Shown piece after piece: positions 1 through 11,505 of a stretch of DNA of 36,265 nt (positions are counted from its first letter, which is position 1; each line of letters starts with the position of its first letter). The position numbers and the translations under genes are program-made. Under the pieces are notes generated by a model. It ran no database searches and was not told where the DNA came from. It was given only the letters and a program-made list of their open reading frames with translations. This stretch comes from Spirochaetaceae bacterium. GTDB lineage: Bacteria > Spirochaetota > Spirochaetia > SZUA-6 > Bin103. The stretch is taken from contig JAPPNY010000200.1 in assembly GCA_028818385.1 (NCBI GenBank), forward strand, positions 1-36,265, read 5' to 3'.

Positions 1-583
1 CCCCGCGGCAGCGGCGGCTGACGCCGCTGCCCGCGCCGCCCCGCGGGCGGTCGAGCAGCGCCTGCAGGCGGAACGGGATGCGCTGGCGGCGCTGGACGCC
101 GCCGCCGGTGCCGCGGCGGACGGTGCTCCGCTGGCGCCGGGCAGCAGCGTGCTCATCCGTCGTACCGGTGCCGCCGGCCGGGTGGTGCGCCGGCATCGGC
201 CGGACCGGTATCCCGACCGCTACGTGGTGCAGACCGACACCATCCGCGGTGAGTTCCGCGCTGCCGAGCTGGTCGTGACCGGTCCGCACCCTTCTCGCCG
301 TACGAGCGCCCGCGTCGAGCTGGTGAACCGGGCGGAGCCGGTGCTGGAGCTGCACGTCCGCGGCATGCGCGCGGAGGAGGCACTGCAGCAGGTCGAGCGC
401 CAGCTCGACTCCGCGGTCATGCGGGGCATGGCGGAGTTCTCGGTCGTGCACGGCCACGGCCAGGGCGTGCTGCGCCACGCGATCCGGGAGTATCTGCGCG
501 ACAGCTCCGCGGTCAGCGACTATCAGGATGCCCCGGCCGACGAGGGTGGACATGGCAAGACGATCGTCCGGCTCCGTCGCTGA
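1..583 (+). CDS. mutS2: Endonuclease MutS2, C-terminal part (5' end outside window)
   Basis: The frame is open from base 2 to the TGA at 581-583, so only the last ~193 residues are present. The first ~30 residues are an Ala/Arg-rich, probably coiled-coil stretch. A small beta-rich segment follows, and the last ~80 residues are a Smr domain: LELHVRGMRAEEAL, then VVHGHGQGVLRHAIREYL, and an ending close to the DAPADEGGHGKTIV type typical of MutS2. MutS2 is a MutS-like ATPase with a Smr nuclease domain, linked to suppression of homologous recombination or to ribosome rescue depending on species. Its ATPase part lies upstream of the window. The end overlaps the start of uvrA, so the two repair genes are probably co-transcribed. 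A stand-alone Smr protein is less likely because of the upstream coiled-coil context. Confidence 0.88.
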   Translation, partial: PAAAAADAAARAAPRAVEQRLQAERDALAALDAAAGAAADGAPLAPGSSVLIRRTGAAGRVVRRHRPDRYPDRYVVQTDTIRGEFRAAELVVTGPHPSRRTSARVELVNRAEPVLELHVRGMRAEEALQQVERQLDSAVMRGMAEFSVVHGHGQGVLRHAIREYLRDSSAVSDYQDAPADEGGHGKTIVRLRR

Positions 584-3446
584 CGGCACCAACGCCGACG
601 GGACGGCCGGCACGGACGGCGCGCTCAGCGGAACCGACCGCATCGTCATCCGCGGCGCCCGCGAGCACAACCTGAAGGGGGTCGACCTGGATCTGCCGCG
701 CAACCGGCTGATCGTCGTGTCGGGGCCAAGCGGCTCGGGCAAGTCGTCACTCGCGTTCGACACCGTGTTCGCCGAGGGGCAGCGGCGCTACGTCGAGTCC
801 CTGTCGGCGTACGCGCGGCAGTTCCTGGGACGGCTGGACAAGCCGGACGTCGATTTCATCGACGGCCTTTCGCCAGCGATCTCGATCGAGCAACGCACGG
901 CGCAACGCAATCCACGGTCCACGGTCGGCACCGTGACCGAGATCTACGACTACCTGCGGCTCCTGTTCGCCCGCACCGGCCGCCCGCACTGCGCGGAGTG
1001 CGGAGCGGCCATCAGCGAGCGGTCGACCGACCAGATCGTCGACGCCATCGCTTCCCTGCCCGCAGGTTCGCGGATCATTCTGCTGGCGCCCGTGGTGCGC
1101 GGCCGCAAGGGACAGCACCGTGCCGTGTTCGAGGACGCGGTCAAGGCGGGATTCGTGCGGGTGCGCGTGGACGGCCGCATCCACTCCCTCGACGATGCAC
1201 CGGAGCTGGACCGGAACACGGCGCACACGATCGAGATCGTGGTCGACCGTCTGATCGGCCGGCCGGACCTGCACCAGCGGGTGGCCGGCTCGGTGGAGAC
1301 GGCGCTGGAGGTGGGCTCCGGGCGGATGATCGTGCTGCTCGACGGCGACGGCGTACCGGTCGAGCAGCGATTCTCGCAGACCAGCTCGTGCGCGGATTGC
1401 GGCGCGCCGTTCCCGGAGCTCGAGCCCCGGCTGTTCTCGTTCAACAACCCGCACGGCGCCTGCCCCGACTGCTCCGGGCTGGGCGTCAGCCTCGAATTCG
1501 ACCGTGACCTGATCGTTCCCGACCCCGGCAAGTCCTTCGACGAGGGCGGCATCGCCACGCACAACCCCCGTGCCAAGTGGACCCGGTCCCTGTTCCGGGC
1601 GCTCGCCCGGCACTGGGGCTTCCGGCTCGATACCCCGCTGGAAGACCTGCCGCCCGTCGTCCTCGACGCCCTGCTGTTCGGGGCCGGCGACCGCATCCAG
1701 GTCGAGCACCGAACCGCCACCAAGGCCAGCTACCGCTACGCGACCACCTATCGGGGCGTGATTCCGGAGCTCAAGCGCCGCTACCTGCAGACCGCGTCCG
1801 ATCATGTCAAGCGTTGGCTGGAGGGCTTCATGCGCGAGCAGCCCTGCCATGGGTGCGGGGGCCGGCGGCTGCGCCGGGAAGCGCTGGCCGTGGAAGTGGC
1901 CGGCCACAGCATCGACCAGGTCACCGCCATGTCCGTGGAGGCAGCGATGGCGTACGTCCGCCGCGTGGCCGCGGAGAGCGGCGGCGACTGGGCTCGAGTG
2001 GCGGGGCAGATCGTCAAGGAGATCGGCGACCGCCTGGAGTTCATGGCGAGCGTCGGGCTGTCGTACCTGAGCCTGGACCGCCGCGCGTCCACGCTGTCCG
2101 GCGGCGAGGCGCAGCGCATTCGCCTAGCCACGCAGATCGGCTCGGCGCTCGTCGGCGTGCTCTACGTGCTGGACGAGCCGACCATCGGCCTGCACCAGCG
2201 GGACAATGACCGCCTGCTGCGCACGCTGTTCCGCCTTCGCGATCGCGGCAACACCCTGCTGGTGGTGGAACACGACGAGCAGACGCTGCGCAGCGCCGAC
2301 TACCTGGTCGATCTCGGCCCCGGCGCGGGCGAACACGGCGGCCGGGTGGTGGCGTGCGGGGTGCCGCGCGCGGTGCAGGAGCACGACCGGTCCGTGACCG
2401 GACGCTACCTCGCGGGGCGGGAGGCGATTCCCACGCCGCCGCAGCGGCGGCGGCCGACCGGCGGCCTGACCCTGCGCGGCGCGGCGGCAAACAACCTGCG
2501 CGACCTGGACGTCAGGCTGCCGCTGGGAACGCTGACGGTGGTGACCGGCGTGTCCGGTTCGGGCAAGTCGACGCTGGTGTCCGACCTGCTGGGGCCCGCA
2601 CTGCGGGCGGCCCTGGACGATCGGCGGCTGCCACCGGGACTCGCTGGCGTCGAAGGCTGCGAGCACATCGACAAGGTCATCGAGATCGACCAGGCGCCGA
2701 TCGGCCGCACACCGCGGTCCAATCCGGCCACGTACGTCGGGCTCTTCACGCCGATCCGGGAACTGTTCGCCGCCCTGCCGGAAGCGCGTGCGCTCGGCTA
2801 CCGGCCGGGCCGGTTCTCCTTCAACGTCGCCGGCGGCCGCTGCGAGAACTGCGCCGGCGACGGCCAGATCAAGATCGAGATGCACTTTCTTCCCGACGTG
2901 TTCGTGACCTGCGACGTCTGCGGAGGACGCCGGTACAACCGCGAGACCCTGGCGATCCGCTACAAGGGGCGGAACATCGACGAGGTGCTGCGGATGTCGG
3001 TCACCGAGGCGGCCGAGTTCTTCACGCACGTCCCGCAGGTGGCGCGCCGGCTCGGCACGCTGCAGGACGTGGGCCTGGGGTACCTGCGGCTCGGCCAGTC
3101 GGCGCTGACCCTGTCCGGGGGCGAGGCGCAGCGCGTGAAGCTGTCCCTGGAGCTCTCGCGGCGGGACACCGGCCGCACCGTGTATCTCCTCGACGAGCCG
3201 ACCACCGGGCTCCACTTCGTCGACGTGCGCCAGCTCCTGTCCGTCTTGCAGCGGCTGGTCGACAAGGGCAATACCGTCGTGGTCATCGAGCATCACCTCG
3301 ACGTGATCAAGCAGGCCGACCACGTGATCGACCTCGGCCCGGAAGGCGGCAGTGACGGCGGTGACCTGGTCGCGACGGGGACTCCCGAGCACGTGGCCGG
3401 ACACGAGGCCAGCCACACCGGCCGCTACCTGCGGGAGGTCCTGTGA
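552..3446 (+). CDS. uvrA: Excinuclease ABC subunit A
   Basis: UvrA is the DNA-damage sensor of nucleotide excision repair; it loads UvrB onto lesions. The 964-residue product has both ABC modules in the usual UvrA order. Walker A GPSGSGKSS is near residue 58, zinc-module cysteines follow (CADCGAPF, then CPDCSGLG), and LSGGEAQRIRL with LYVLDEPTIGLH closes the first ATPase. The second module has GVSGSGKST, the CENC/CDVC zinc finger, LSGGEAQRVKL and LLDEPTTGLH. I chose ATG 552 because GAGGGTGGA lies just upstream; an in-frame ATG at 528 would deepen the overlap with mutS2. The first ~27 residues before the conserved IVIRGAREHNLK are a Gly/Ala/Asp-rich extension with a repeated NADGT-like pattern. 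The 3' end overlaps the next gene by GTGA. Confidence 0.97.
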   Translation: MARRSSGSVADGTNADGTAGTDGALSGTDRIVIRGAREHNLKGVDLDLPRNRLIVVSGPSGSGKSSLAFDTVFAEGQRRYVESLSAYARQFLGRLDKPDVDFIDGLSPAISIEQRTAQRNPRSTVGTVTEIYDYLRLLFARTGRPHCAECGAAISERSTDQIVDAIASLPAGSRIILLAPVVRGRKGQHRAVFEDAVKAGFVRVRVDGRIHSLDDAPELDRNTAHTIEIVVDRLIGRPDLHQRVAGSVETALEVGSGRMIVLLDGDGVPVEQRFSQTSSCADCGAPFPELEPRLFSFNNPHGACPDCSGLGVSLEFDRDLIVPDPGKSFDEGGIATHNPRAKWTRSLFRALARHWGFRLDTPLEDLPPVVLDALLFGAGDRIQVEHRTATKASYRYATTYRGVIPELKRRYLQTASDHVKRWLEGFMREQPCHGCGGRRLRREALAVEVAGHSIDQVTAMSVEAAMAYVRRVAAESGGDWARVAGQIVKEIGDRLEFMASVGLSYLSLDRRASTLSGGEAQRIRLATQIGSALVGVLYVLDEPTIGLHQRDNDRLLRTLFRLRDRGNTLLVVEHDEQTLRSADYLVDLGPGAGEHGGRVVACGVPRAVQEHDRSVTGRYLAGREAIPTPPQRRRPTGGLTLRGAAANNLRDLDVRLPLGTLTVVTGVSGSGKSTLVSDLLGPALRAALDDRRLPPGLAGVEGCEHIDKVIEIDQAPIGRTPRSNPATYVGLFTPIRELFAALPEARALGYRPGRFSFNVAGGRCENCAGDGQIKIEMHFLPDVFVTCDVCGGRRYNRETLAIRYKGRNIDEVLRMSVTEAAEFFTHVPQVARRLGTLQDVGLGYLRLGQSALTLSGGEAQRVKLSLELSRRDTGRTVYLLDEPTTGLHFVDVRQLLSVLQRLVDKGNTVVVIEHHLDVIKQADHVIDLGPEGGSDGGDLVATGTPEHVAGHEASHTGRYLREVL

Positions 3447-6400
3447 ACGCTCGCCGCACGCTGGCGGTCCTGCTGGCAGTGGTCGCGGCGGCGGCGGTCG
3501 CCCAGAGCCCGCCTCCCACCAGCGACGATCCGCTGTTCGCCGAGACCCTGCCGATCGACATCGACACGGCCCGCGCCGCGGAGCTTGCCGCGTGGCTGCG
3601 TCAGCTCGGCCTGCCGGACGGCGGTGACCGGGCCGCCCGGCAGCAGCGGCTGCGCGAGCACTACGGGCTGCCGAGTCCGGAAGAAGCGTCCGTGGAGGAC
3701 ACGGGCAGCGAGATCTCGGTGGAGTCGGCGCGCTCCGCCCGCTACCGTTCCGACGAGCTCGGCCACACGACGCTGGTTCTGGAGGGCGAGGTCGTCGTCA
3801 CCGCCGTGGACCGGGACACCGGTGCGCGTCATCGGATCCAGGCCGACCGGATCACGTACCACGACGAGCGCAACAGTCTCACCGCATCGGGTTCCGTGGA
3901 GTACACGATGACGACCGACGACGGCTCGGAGGTGTTCCGCGGGGAAAGCCTGTCCGTCGATACCGAGCGATGGGAGGGGATCTTCTACGACGGATCGAGC
4001 CAGGTCGATCAGACCATGGCGGAGCAGGCGGCCGATCAGGACGTGACCTTCACCTATTCCGGGAAGGCGATCACGCGGCGGGCCGACGAAACGGTGGTGA
4101 TGGAGCAGGCGACCGTCACCTCGTCCGACGATCCCGACGACCCCGATTACCGGATCGAAGCGGAGCGGCTGTGGATCCTGGCGCCCGAGGAGTGGGCGGT
4201 CAGCAACGGGTTCCTGCACGTAGGAGAGGTGCCGGTGCTGTATCTGCCGTACTTTCTCCGCCCGGGAGGCAGGCTGCTGTTTCACCCGGCGGTCGGGCAG
4301 CGCAGCCGCGAGGGCCTCTACCTGCAGACGACCACCTACCTGATCGGGCGCAGACCGGCCGATGACGGCTCGCTGTCGTTTCTGCAGCGCAACGCGGGCG
4401 AGACCGGCTACGCCGACGAGCGCCGCGGGCTGTTCCTGCTGCCGGTGCGCGCGGAAGCGGATGCGGCGGACGCCGACGTGCTGACGCTGATGGTCGACCT
4501 CTACAGCCGCCTCGGCATCTTTGGCGGGGTGCAGGGGCGATTCGGCGGTCTGTCGCTGTTCGGGGGCGTCGCCGCGTCCCGCGCGCTGGTCGCGGACGCT
4601 CGTTCGGGCGTCGGCCACACGCCGTACCTGCGCGGAGCGGACGGCGAGCTGGTTTCGCACTGGGACACCGCCACGATCCTGGGCGCCCGAGTTCCGTTGC
4701 GCTACGGGCTGGAGACGGAAGTCGCGTTCCGCGGCACGCTCGGATCGGTGCAGGGCAGCTTCGAGCTGTTTTCCGATCCGGGCTTCACCACGGACTTCCT
4801 GAGGCGGGCTCACGACCTGCCGACCGGAGGACTGCTGGGCCTGCCGCAGGGTCCGTTGATCCCCCCGCCCCCGCGCGATCGGCTGGAGTGGCGGCTCGGA
4901 GGCGATCTGTCCCTGCATCCGCTGCTCGCGACCCCGGCGTTGCGGACGCTGACGTTTCCCACGCTCTCGGCAAGCTGGCTCTGGGGCAGCCGCACCGAGC
5001 CGCCGTCGGCCGGCGTGCCATCGGCGCTGGACCGGCTGCAGGCGGCGTCGCCTACCCGCCGTTTCTACTATCCCGAGACGCTCACGCTGCCGGCGGTCGC
5101 GGCGGTCGCCTCCGGGTCGCTGTTCCGCTGGGCCGCCGATGGCGGCTTGCTCGCCGCCGAGGTCGGCTACTCGCTGCGGCCGGTCGTGTCCGTCGATCAC
5201 CGCTTCGATGACGGGCCGGTCGCCACGCGCGATCAGGTCGATCTGGACATCCTCCACACGCGCGTCGATACGCGCGCCAACGGACAGATCAGCTACTCCG
5301 TTTCTGCACTCGACCGCATCGTCGGACTGAGCGGCGCGCTCGTCGAGACGGCCAGCTACCAGGTGCACGCCCGACAGGAGGACGGCATCGATCCGGAGTT
5401 CGCCGAGCAGCTGACCCGGTCGGACCGGAGCCGGACCAGCGCGCGGCTGCGGCTGAACAACACGCTCAGCCTGCGGCCGCTGCGGTCCGTGCCCGCGTGG
5501 TCGGGGTCGAGCCTCTCGTACGGACAGGGCCTCCTGCTGCATGACGTGCGGATGGATCTCGACACCGGCGATCCGGTGGTGCGCGGCCCGGCGTGGGACC
5601 GGGACAGGGTCCTCACGCACCGAGCGGGAGCGGACGCGGCGTTCGCGGTCACCGGCATCCACGCCCGCGTGGGCGCAGGAGTCGACCTACCCCCACGCCC
5701 GCTGGCCGCCGACGGCCGCGTGGAAGCGGATGTCGGGGCGTTCTCCATGGCGGTGCGCGGCGGCGTTGCCGAGCAGGCCGAGGGAGCCGACGCCGGGCAG
5801 CTCAAGCCGACCCCGATCGATGGACGCGGGAGCGTGCGCATCAACTCGAGCGCGTCGGTGAGCCAGTCGTTCCGCCTGGATGAGCAACAGCGCCTGGAGC
5901 GCCTCCGAACCCAGGCGAATGCCTACGGGGTGACCGGTACGGTGACCGCGGCGGTCCGTGAGCCGCTCGATCCTTTCGGCGATCCCCTTCCGGACGGCCG
6001 GCCGGGCCTGCGGGCGACGCAAGTGGCGGTCGGATACCGGCTGGACACGGGGACGATCGCGTTCTGGAAGAACCGGATACGGCTGGATGCCGGCGTGCAG
6101 ACGCAGCTCGCTGTCGACCCGGAAGCGTTCGTGCGCGACAACTCGCTCTCGTTCGATCTGCGGCTGGGCGTCCGGATTCACCGGTTCCTCGACCTCTCCT
6201 TCAGGTCGAGCTCGGTCAATCGTCACCTGTACCGGTACCTGCCCGACACGGCCGAACAGGCCGGCGACCGGTGGGTCAACCCGATCGTGGACCTGGCGCG
6301 GTCGTTCAACTTCCTGAATTCCGACGACCGGATCGCCTCGGCGTTCAAGCTGGAGTCGCTGCGCATCGAGGCGCTGCACCGGTTGGGCGACTGGAACCTG

Positions 6401-6580
6401 TCGCTGGCCTACCAGGGCCGGCCGGAACAGCACGTGGAGTACAACCCCGAGACCGACCGGGAAGAGCCGCGCATCGTCTGGACGCCGGCCCTCTCGGTGG
6501 AAGTCCGATGGCTGCCGATCCCGGAGCTGTACTCGGTCTTCCGCATCGATCGCCAGGGTCTCGACATCGAGGATCGCTGA
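3443..6580 (+). CDS. lptD: LptD-like outer-membrane LPS-assembly protein (OstA family)
   Basis: The 1045-residue exported protein starts at GTG 3443 inside the uvrA stop (GTGA overlap). Residues 1-20 form a signal peptide ending near AVAQS. Residues ~30-70 hold a SAP-like helix-turn-helix pattern (AAELAAWLRQLGLPDGG...RQQRLREHYG). Residues ~90-250 form an OstA/LptA-type beta-jellyroll with repeated short strands (LEGEVVVTA, ADRITYHDERN, LTASGSVEYT). NGFLHVGEVPVLYLPYF near residue 255 is the LptD hallmark before the barrel. The remaining ~750 residues alternate polar and hydrophobic positions like a large beta-barrel. In proteobacteria LptD inserts LPS into the outer leaflet. Many spirochaetes lack LPS but keep LptD-like proteins, so the cargo here is uncertain. 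A SurA-like chaperone gene lies at 21762. Confidence 0.85.
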   Translation: MNARRTLAVLLAVVAAAAVAQSPPPTSDDPLFAETLPIDIDTARAAELAAWLRQLGLPDGGDRAARQQRLREHYGLPSPEEASVEDTGSEISVESARSARYRSDELGHTTLVLEGEVVVTAVDRDTGARHRIQADRITYHDERNSLTASGSVEYTMTTDDGSEVFRGESLSVDTERWEGIFYDGSSQVDQTMAEQAADQDVTFTYSGKAITRRADETVVMEQATVTSSDDPDDPDYRIEAERLWILAPEEWAVSNGFLHVGEVPVLYLPYFLRPGGRLLFHPAVGQRSREGLYLQTTTYLIGRRPADDGSLSFLQRNAGETGYADERRGLFLLPVRAEADAADADVLTLMVDLYSRLGIFGGVQGRFGGLSLFGGVAASRALVADARSGVGHTPYLRGADGELVSHWDTATILGARVPLRYGLETEVAFRGTLGSVQGSFELFSDPGFTTDFLRRAHDLPTGGLLGLPQGPLIPPPPRDRLEWRLGGDLSLHPLLATPALRTLTFPTLSASWLWGSRTEPPSAGVPSALDRLQAASPTRRFYYPETLTLPAVAAVASGSLFRWAADGGLLAAEVGYSLRPVVSVDHRFDDGPVATRDQVDLDILHTRVDTRANGQISYSVSALDRIVGLSGALVETASYQVHARQEDGIDPEFAEQLTRSDRSRTSARLRLNNTLSLRPLRSVPAWSGSSLSYGQGLLLHDVRMDLDTGDPVVRGPAWDRDRVLTHRAGADAAFAVTGIHARVGAGVDLPPRPLAADGRVEADVGAFSMAVRGGVAEQAEGADAGQLKPTPIDGRGSVRINSSASVSQSFRLDEQQRLERLRTQANAYGVTGTVTAAVREPLDPFGDPLPDGRPGLRATQVAVGYRLDTGTIAFWKNRIRLDAGVQTQLAVDPEAFVRDNSLSFDLRLGVRIHRFLDLSFRSSSVNRHLYRYLPDTAEQAGDRWVNPIVDLARSFNFLNSDDRIASAFKLESLRIEALHRLGDWNLSLAYQGRPEQHVEYNPETDREEPRIVWTPALSVEVRWLPIPELYSVFRIDRQGLDIEDR

Positions 6581-6589
6581 GACTACGAT
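6561..6589 (+). promoter_or_regulatory. Putative sigma-70 promoter for phoH
   Basis: TCGACA (6561-6566) and TACGAT (6584-6589) are separated by exactly 17 bases and match the -35/-10 consensus at 5/6 and 4/6. The expected transcript start is only about 8 bases before the phoH ATG. No Shine-Dalgarno sequence is seen. A perfect 6-bp hairpin (ATCGCG/CGCGAT, 6588-6604) abuts the ATG. Predicted by eye only. Confidence 0.4.
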
Positions 6590-6604
6590 CGCGGCCGTCG
6601 CGAT

Positions 6605-7573
<969 letters not shown>

Positions 7574-7586
7574 TGCCAGCGTCCTG

Positions 7587-8162
7587 ATGATGGAAGATCC
7601 CGAGCAACCTCCGAGTACCGGCCCGCCGGCCACCCTTGGCAGCGCCCGCGACCCGCGCGCCCTGCCCGTTGAGCTTGGGCCCGTTGAGTCCGGGCGCGTG
7701 GAGCTCGGCGTGGCCGCCCATGTGCGCGCTCCCGCCGGCGCCGACCGGGCGGCGCTGGTTCGTTTCGCCGAGGGCGCGCTGGACGCGCTCGGCCGAAGCT
7801 CGGCCGAGCTGTCGGTCCTGTTGTGCGACGACGGGTTCATGCGCGACCTGAATCTGCGCTTCCGCGGAATCGACGCGCCGACCGACGTGCTGTCCTTCGA
7901 ACAGGACTTGACCGTCGGCCACGGCTCGATGCTGGGCGACTCGATACTGGGCGACGTGGTGATCTCGCTCGACACCGCCCGACGGCAGGCGCGGCGCCGC
8001 AACCTTTCCGAGGCGACCGAGATTCGCGAGTTGCTGCTGCACGGCATCCTGCACCTGCTGGGTCGGGACCACGGTGACGGCGACATCGCGGACGAGCCGA
8101 TGCTGCAGGAGCAGCGTCGGCTCCTGGAGTCTCTGCCATGGGCATCCTGCGCCGCCTCATGA
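7587..8162 (+). CDS. ybeY: Endoribonuclease YbeY (16S rRNA maturation factor)
   Basis: YbeY is a zinc-dependent single-strand endoribonuclease for 16S rRNA 3'-end maturation and ribosome quality control. The metal-binding motif HGILHLLGRDH (H-x3-H-x5-H) is intact near residue 150, preceded by the family's substrate-side segment LNLRFRGIDAPTDVLSFEQD. At 191 residues from ATG 7587 (a second ATG is adjacent at 7590) it is longer than a typical ~155-residue YbeY. The excess is an N-terminal ~45 residues rich in Pro, Gly and Glu, carrying a 15-base tandem repeat (7664-7708) that encodes PVELG/PVESG/RVELG. A downstream start could make the protein shorter, but conserved-like sequence (VAAHVRAPAG) begins soon after the repeat. 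It lies 13 bases after phoH and overlaps corC. Confidence 0.92.
   Translation: MMEDPEQPPSTGPPATLGSARDPRALPVELGPVESGRVELGVAAHVRAPAGADRAALVRFAEGALDALGRSSAELSVLLCDDGFMRDLNLRFRGIDAPTDVLSFEQDLTVGHGSMLGDSILGDVVISLDTARRQARRRNLSEATEIRELLLHGILHLLGRDHGDGDIADEPMLQEQRRLLESLPWASCAAS
7664..7708 (+). repeat. 15-base tandem repeat, three copies, inside ybeY
   Basis: Three consecutive 15-base units (7664-7678, 7679-7693, 7694-7708) follow the pattern GCCCGTTGAGCTTGG with increasing divergence. Being a multiple of three, they keep the frame and encode three five-residue repeats in the non-conserved N-terminal extension of YbeY. Confidence 0.85.
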
Positions 8163-8985
8163 GCATCCTGGACCGGCTTCTCCGCAAGCCGTCGGACGAG
8201 GAGCGCAGGCTCGACGATCTCGGCCCGCACGCGCGGGAGATGATCGACGGCGTGGTGCAGCTCTCCTCGACGACCGTCAAGGACATCATGGTGCCGCGAC
8301 CGGACGTGGTGTTCGTGTCCGTCGATGCCACGCCGGAGGAGCTGATGGAAACCATCACGGAGAGCGGCCACTCCCGGCTGCCGGTGTACCACACGACCGT
8401 CGACGACGTGATCGGCGTGCTGTACGCGAAGGATCTGCTGGGCCAGATCGTCGGCAACGGCCGGAATGACGACAGGGTCGTGAATGACGACAGGGTCGTG
8501 AATGCCGGCAAGGCGATGCGCAAGCCCTATTTCGTGCCGGAAAGCAAGCGCGTCGACGAGTTGCTGCACGAGTTCCAGCGTCGCAGGGTGCATCTTGCGA
8601 TCGTCACGGACGAGTACGGCGGAACCTCCGGAATCGCCTGCATGGAGGACGTGCTGGAGGAGATCGTCGGTGACATACAGGACGAGTTCGACAATGAGAG
8701 CGAGGAGGTCCTCAAGCTGGGGGCCGGGGTCTACCTGTGCGACGCGCGGGTGAGCCTGGACGAGCTCGAAGACCACGGCCTGGCGCTGGAGTTGCCGGTC
8801 GACGAGTTCAATACGCTCGGCGGGTTCGTCTTCGACCTGTTCGGGAAGATCCCCGTGATCTACGAAACCAAGCGGTACGGCGAGGCCGATTTCGTGATCC
8901 AGGGGATGGACGGGCGTCGCATCACGCGGGTGAAGATCGTCCTGCGCAGCGACCCGGAGGACGAATCGCAGCAGGATCGTTCCGC

Positions 8986-8989
<4 letters not shown>
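8138..8989 (+). CDS. corC: CorC/YbeX-type CBS-domain protein
   Basis: The 283-residue soluble protein has a CBS pair (about residues 45-180, beginning [14 protein letters not shown] and including [11 protein letters not shown] and [25 protein letters not shown]) and a C-terminal CorC_HlyC transporter-associated domain ([16 protein letters not shown]). There is no DUF21 membrane domain, so this is the YbeX type. The family is linked to Mg/Co efflux and, for ybeX beside ybeY, to ribosome-related phenotypes; the molecular role is not established. ATG 8138 lies inside the end of ybeY (25-base overlap). An ATG at 8159 within the ybeY stop would give a shorter N-terminus. The linker between the CBS domains contains a perfect 18-base duplication. 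The 3' end overlaps the pgk GTG. Confidence 0.9.
8464..8499 (+). repeat. Perfect 18-base tandem duplication inside corC
   Basis: Bases 8464-8481 are repeated exactly at 8482-8499 (unit GAATGACGACAGGGTCGT). The six-codon unit duplicates N-D-D-R-V-V in the loop between the two CBS domains. The lack of divergence suggests a recent slippage event tolerated because it stays in frame. Confidence 0.93.
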
Positions 8990-10216
<1,227 letters not shown>

Positions 10217-10224
<8 letters not shown>

Positions 10225-11005
10225 CTCCGGCCGGTCCGCCGCTGGCGAACGCGGCGTGCTGATCACCGGCAACTGGAAGATGAACCTTCTGCGCGCATCC
10301 GCGCGGGAGCTGGCGGCCGCGGTGGTGCGGGAACTCGACACCGGCGGGCGCGCCCCGGCCGGCGTGCGCGTCGCGGTGGCGCCGCCGTACACGGCACTCG
10401 ACGTGGTGCGCGACGCGATACGCGGATCGGGTGTGCTGCTGGCCGCACAGGACGTGGCGGCCACCGCCGAAGGGGCTTACACCGGCGAAGTGGCGGCGGC
10501 GATGCTGGCCGACGCCGGTGTGGGGCTGGTCATCGTCGGCCACTCGGAGCGTCGGCACGGCCTGGGCGACACCGACGACGTGGTGCTGGAGAAGGTTCGG
10601 CGCGCCTGCGAGGCGGGCCTGGAGGTCACCCTGTGCGTGGGCGAGACTTCAGACGAGCGCGACGCCGGGCGCGCGGAGGAGATCGTCGCGCGGCAGGTGC
10701 GTGCGGTCGTCCCGCAGGTGGACCTCGGCCGGGCGTCGCTGCAGGTGGCCTACGAGCCGGTCTGGGCCATCGGCACCGGCCGCACCGCCACCCCGGAGGA
10801 TGCGCGCGCCATGCATGCCCACATCCGCGCGACGGTGGCCGCGGCAGCCGGCGCGGAGGCCGCGGCGGGGCTGATCATCCAGTACGGCGGCTCGGTGAAA
10901 CCTGACAACGCCGCGGCGCTGCTTGCGCAGGACGGCGTCGACGGCCTGCTGGTCGGTGGCGCGTCGCTGGAGGCGGCTTCGTTCGCGGCGATAGTGCCCC
11001 TTTAG
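10217..11005 (+). CDS. tpiA: Triosephosphate isomerase
   Basis: TpiA interconverts dihydroxyacetone phosphate and glyceraldehyde-3-phosphate. The 262-residue product has the substrate-binding GNWKMN (Asn/Lys), the electrophilic His in GHSERR, the catalytic Glu in [11 protein letters not shown] (which also contains the loop-6 lid), and the phosphate-gripping YGGSVKP and [10 protein letters not shown] segments. ATG 10217 overlaps the end of pgk by eight bases. The ~13 residues before [11 protein letters not shown] are unconserved. The gene is followed after 27 bases by secG. Confidence 0.96.
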
Positions 11006-11017
11006 CGGCCCTGCCCT

Positions 11018-11023
11018 TATAAT
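11018..11023 (+). promoter_or_regulatory. Isolated TATAAT -10 box before secG
   Basis: A perfect TATAAT lies 9 bases before the secG ATG. No convincing -35 hexamer is found 16-18 bases upstream (TGCCCC at the expected place). If used, transcription would start within a few bases of the start codon. AT-rich hexamers are rare in this GC-rich window, so it is noted, but function is unproven. Confidence 0.3.
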
Positions 11024-11032
11024 GGATGCGGA

Positions 11033-11505
11033 ATGGCGCTCGCCGGAATAATCATACTGGTCGTTTTCATCATCAGCGCGGTGCTGCTGGTCCTGATCGT
11101 CCTCATCCAGGACGACCAGGGCGGCGGCATCGGCGGCATGTTCGGTGGCGGGGAGAGCTCCTCGCCGTTCGGTTCGCGGACGGGAAACGTGTTGACAAGG
11201 TTCACGTCGATCCTTGGGGCCGTGTTTCTGGTCGCCGCGTTCGCACTGGCGTGGCTGAACCGCACGCCCGACCAGGGGGCCTTTCTGGAACGGGCGCAGC
11301 AGACACTGCAGGAGGAGGAGGGCCAGTGGTGGGTGCGGCCGGCTCAGGCTCCCGCCGTGACCGATGCTCCGCAGACCGAAGGGACCGGCGACGCTTCCGG
11401 GCAGGCGGCCGCCGCCGAGGGTGAAGGTGCGGGCGGGACCGTCGGGCAGGCGGACGCCGCCGACGCGGGCGCAGGCGGCACCGGCAGCGGGGGTGCGGCG
11501 GGCCA

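Noticed and set aside
3425..5662. 745-codon minus-strand open frame opposite lptD
   Set aside because: Compositional shadow: Arg/Gly/Pro/Gln-rich, no motif, opposite a gene with clear LptD features.
11026..11424. Alternative open frame overlapping secG
   Set aside because: The secG frame has two membrane helices and family motifs; the alternative is Arg/Gly-rich and featureless.
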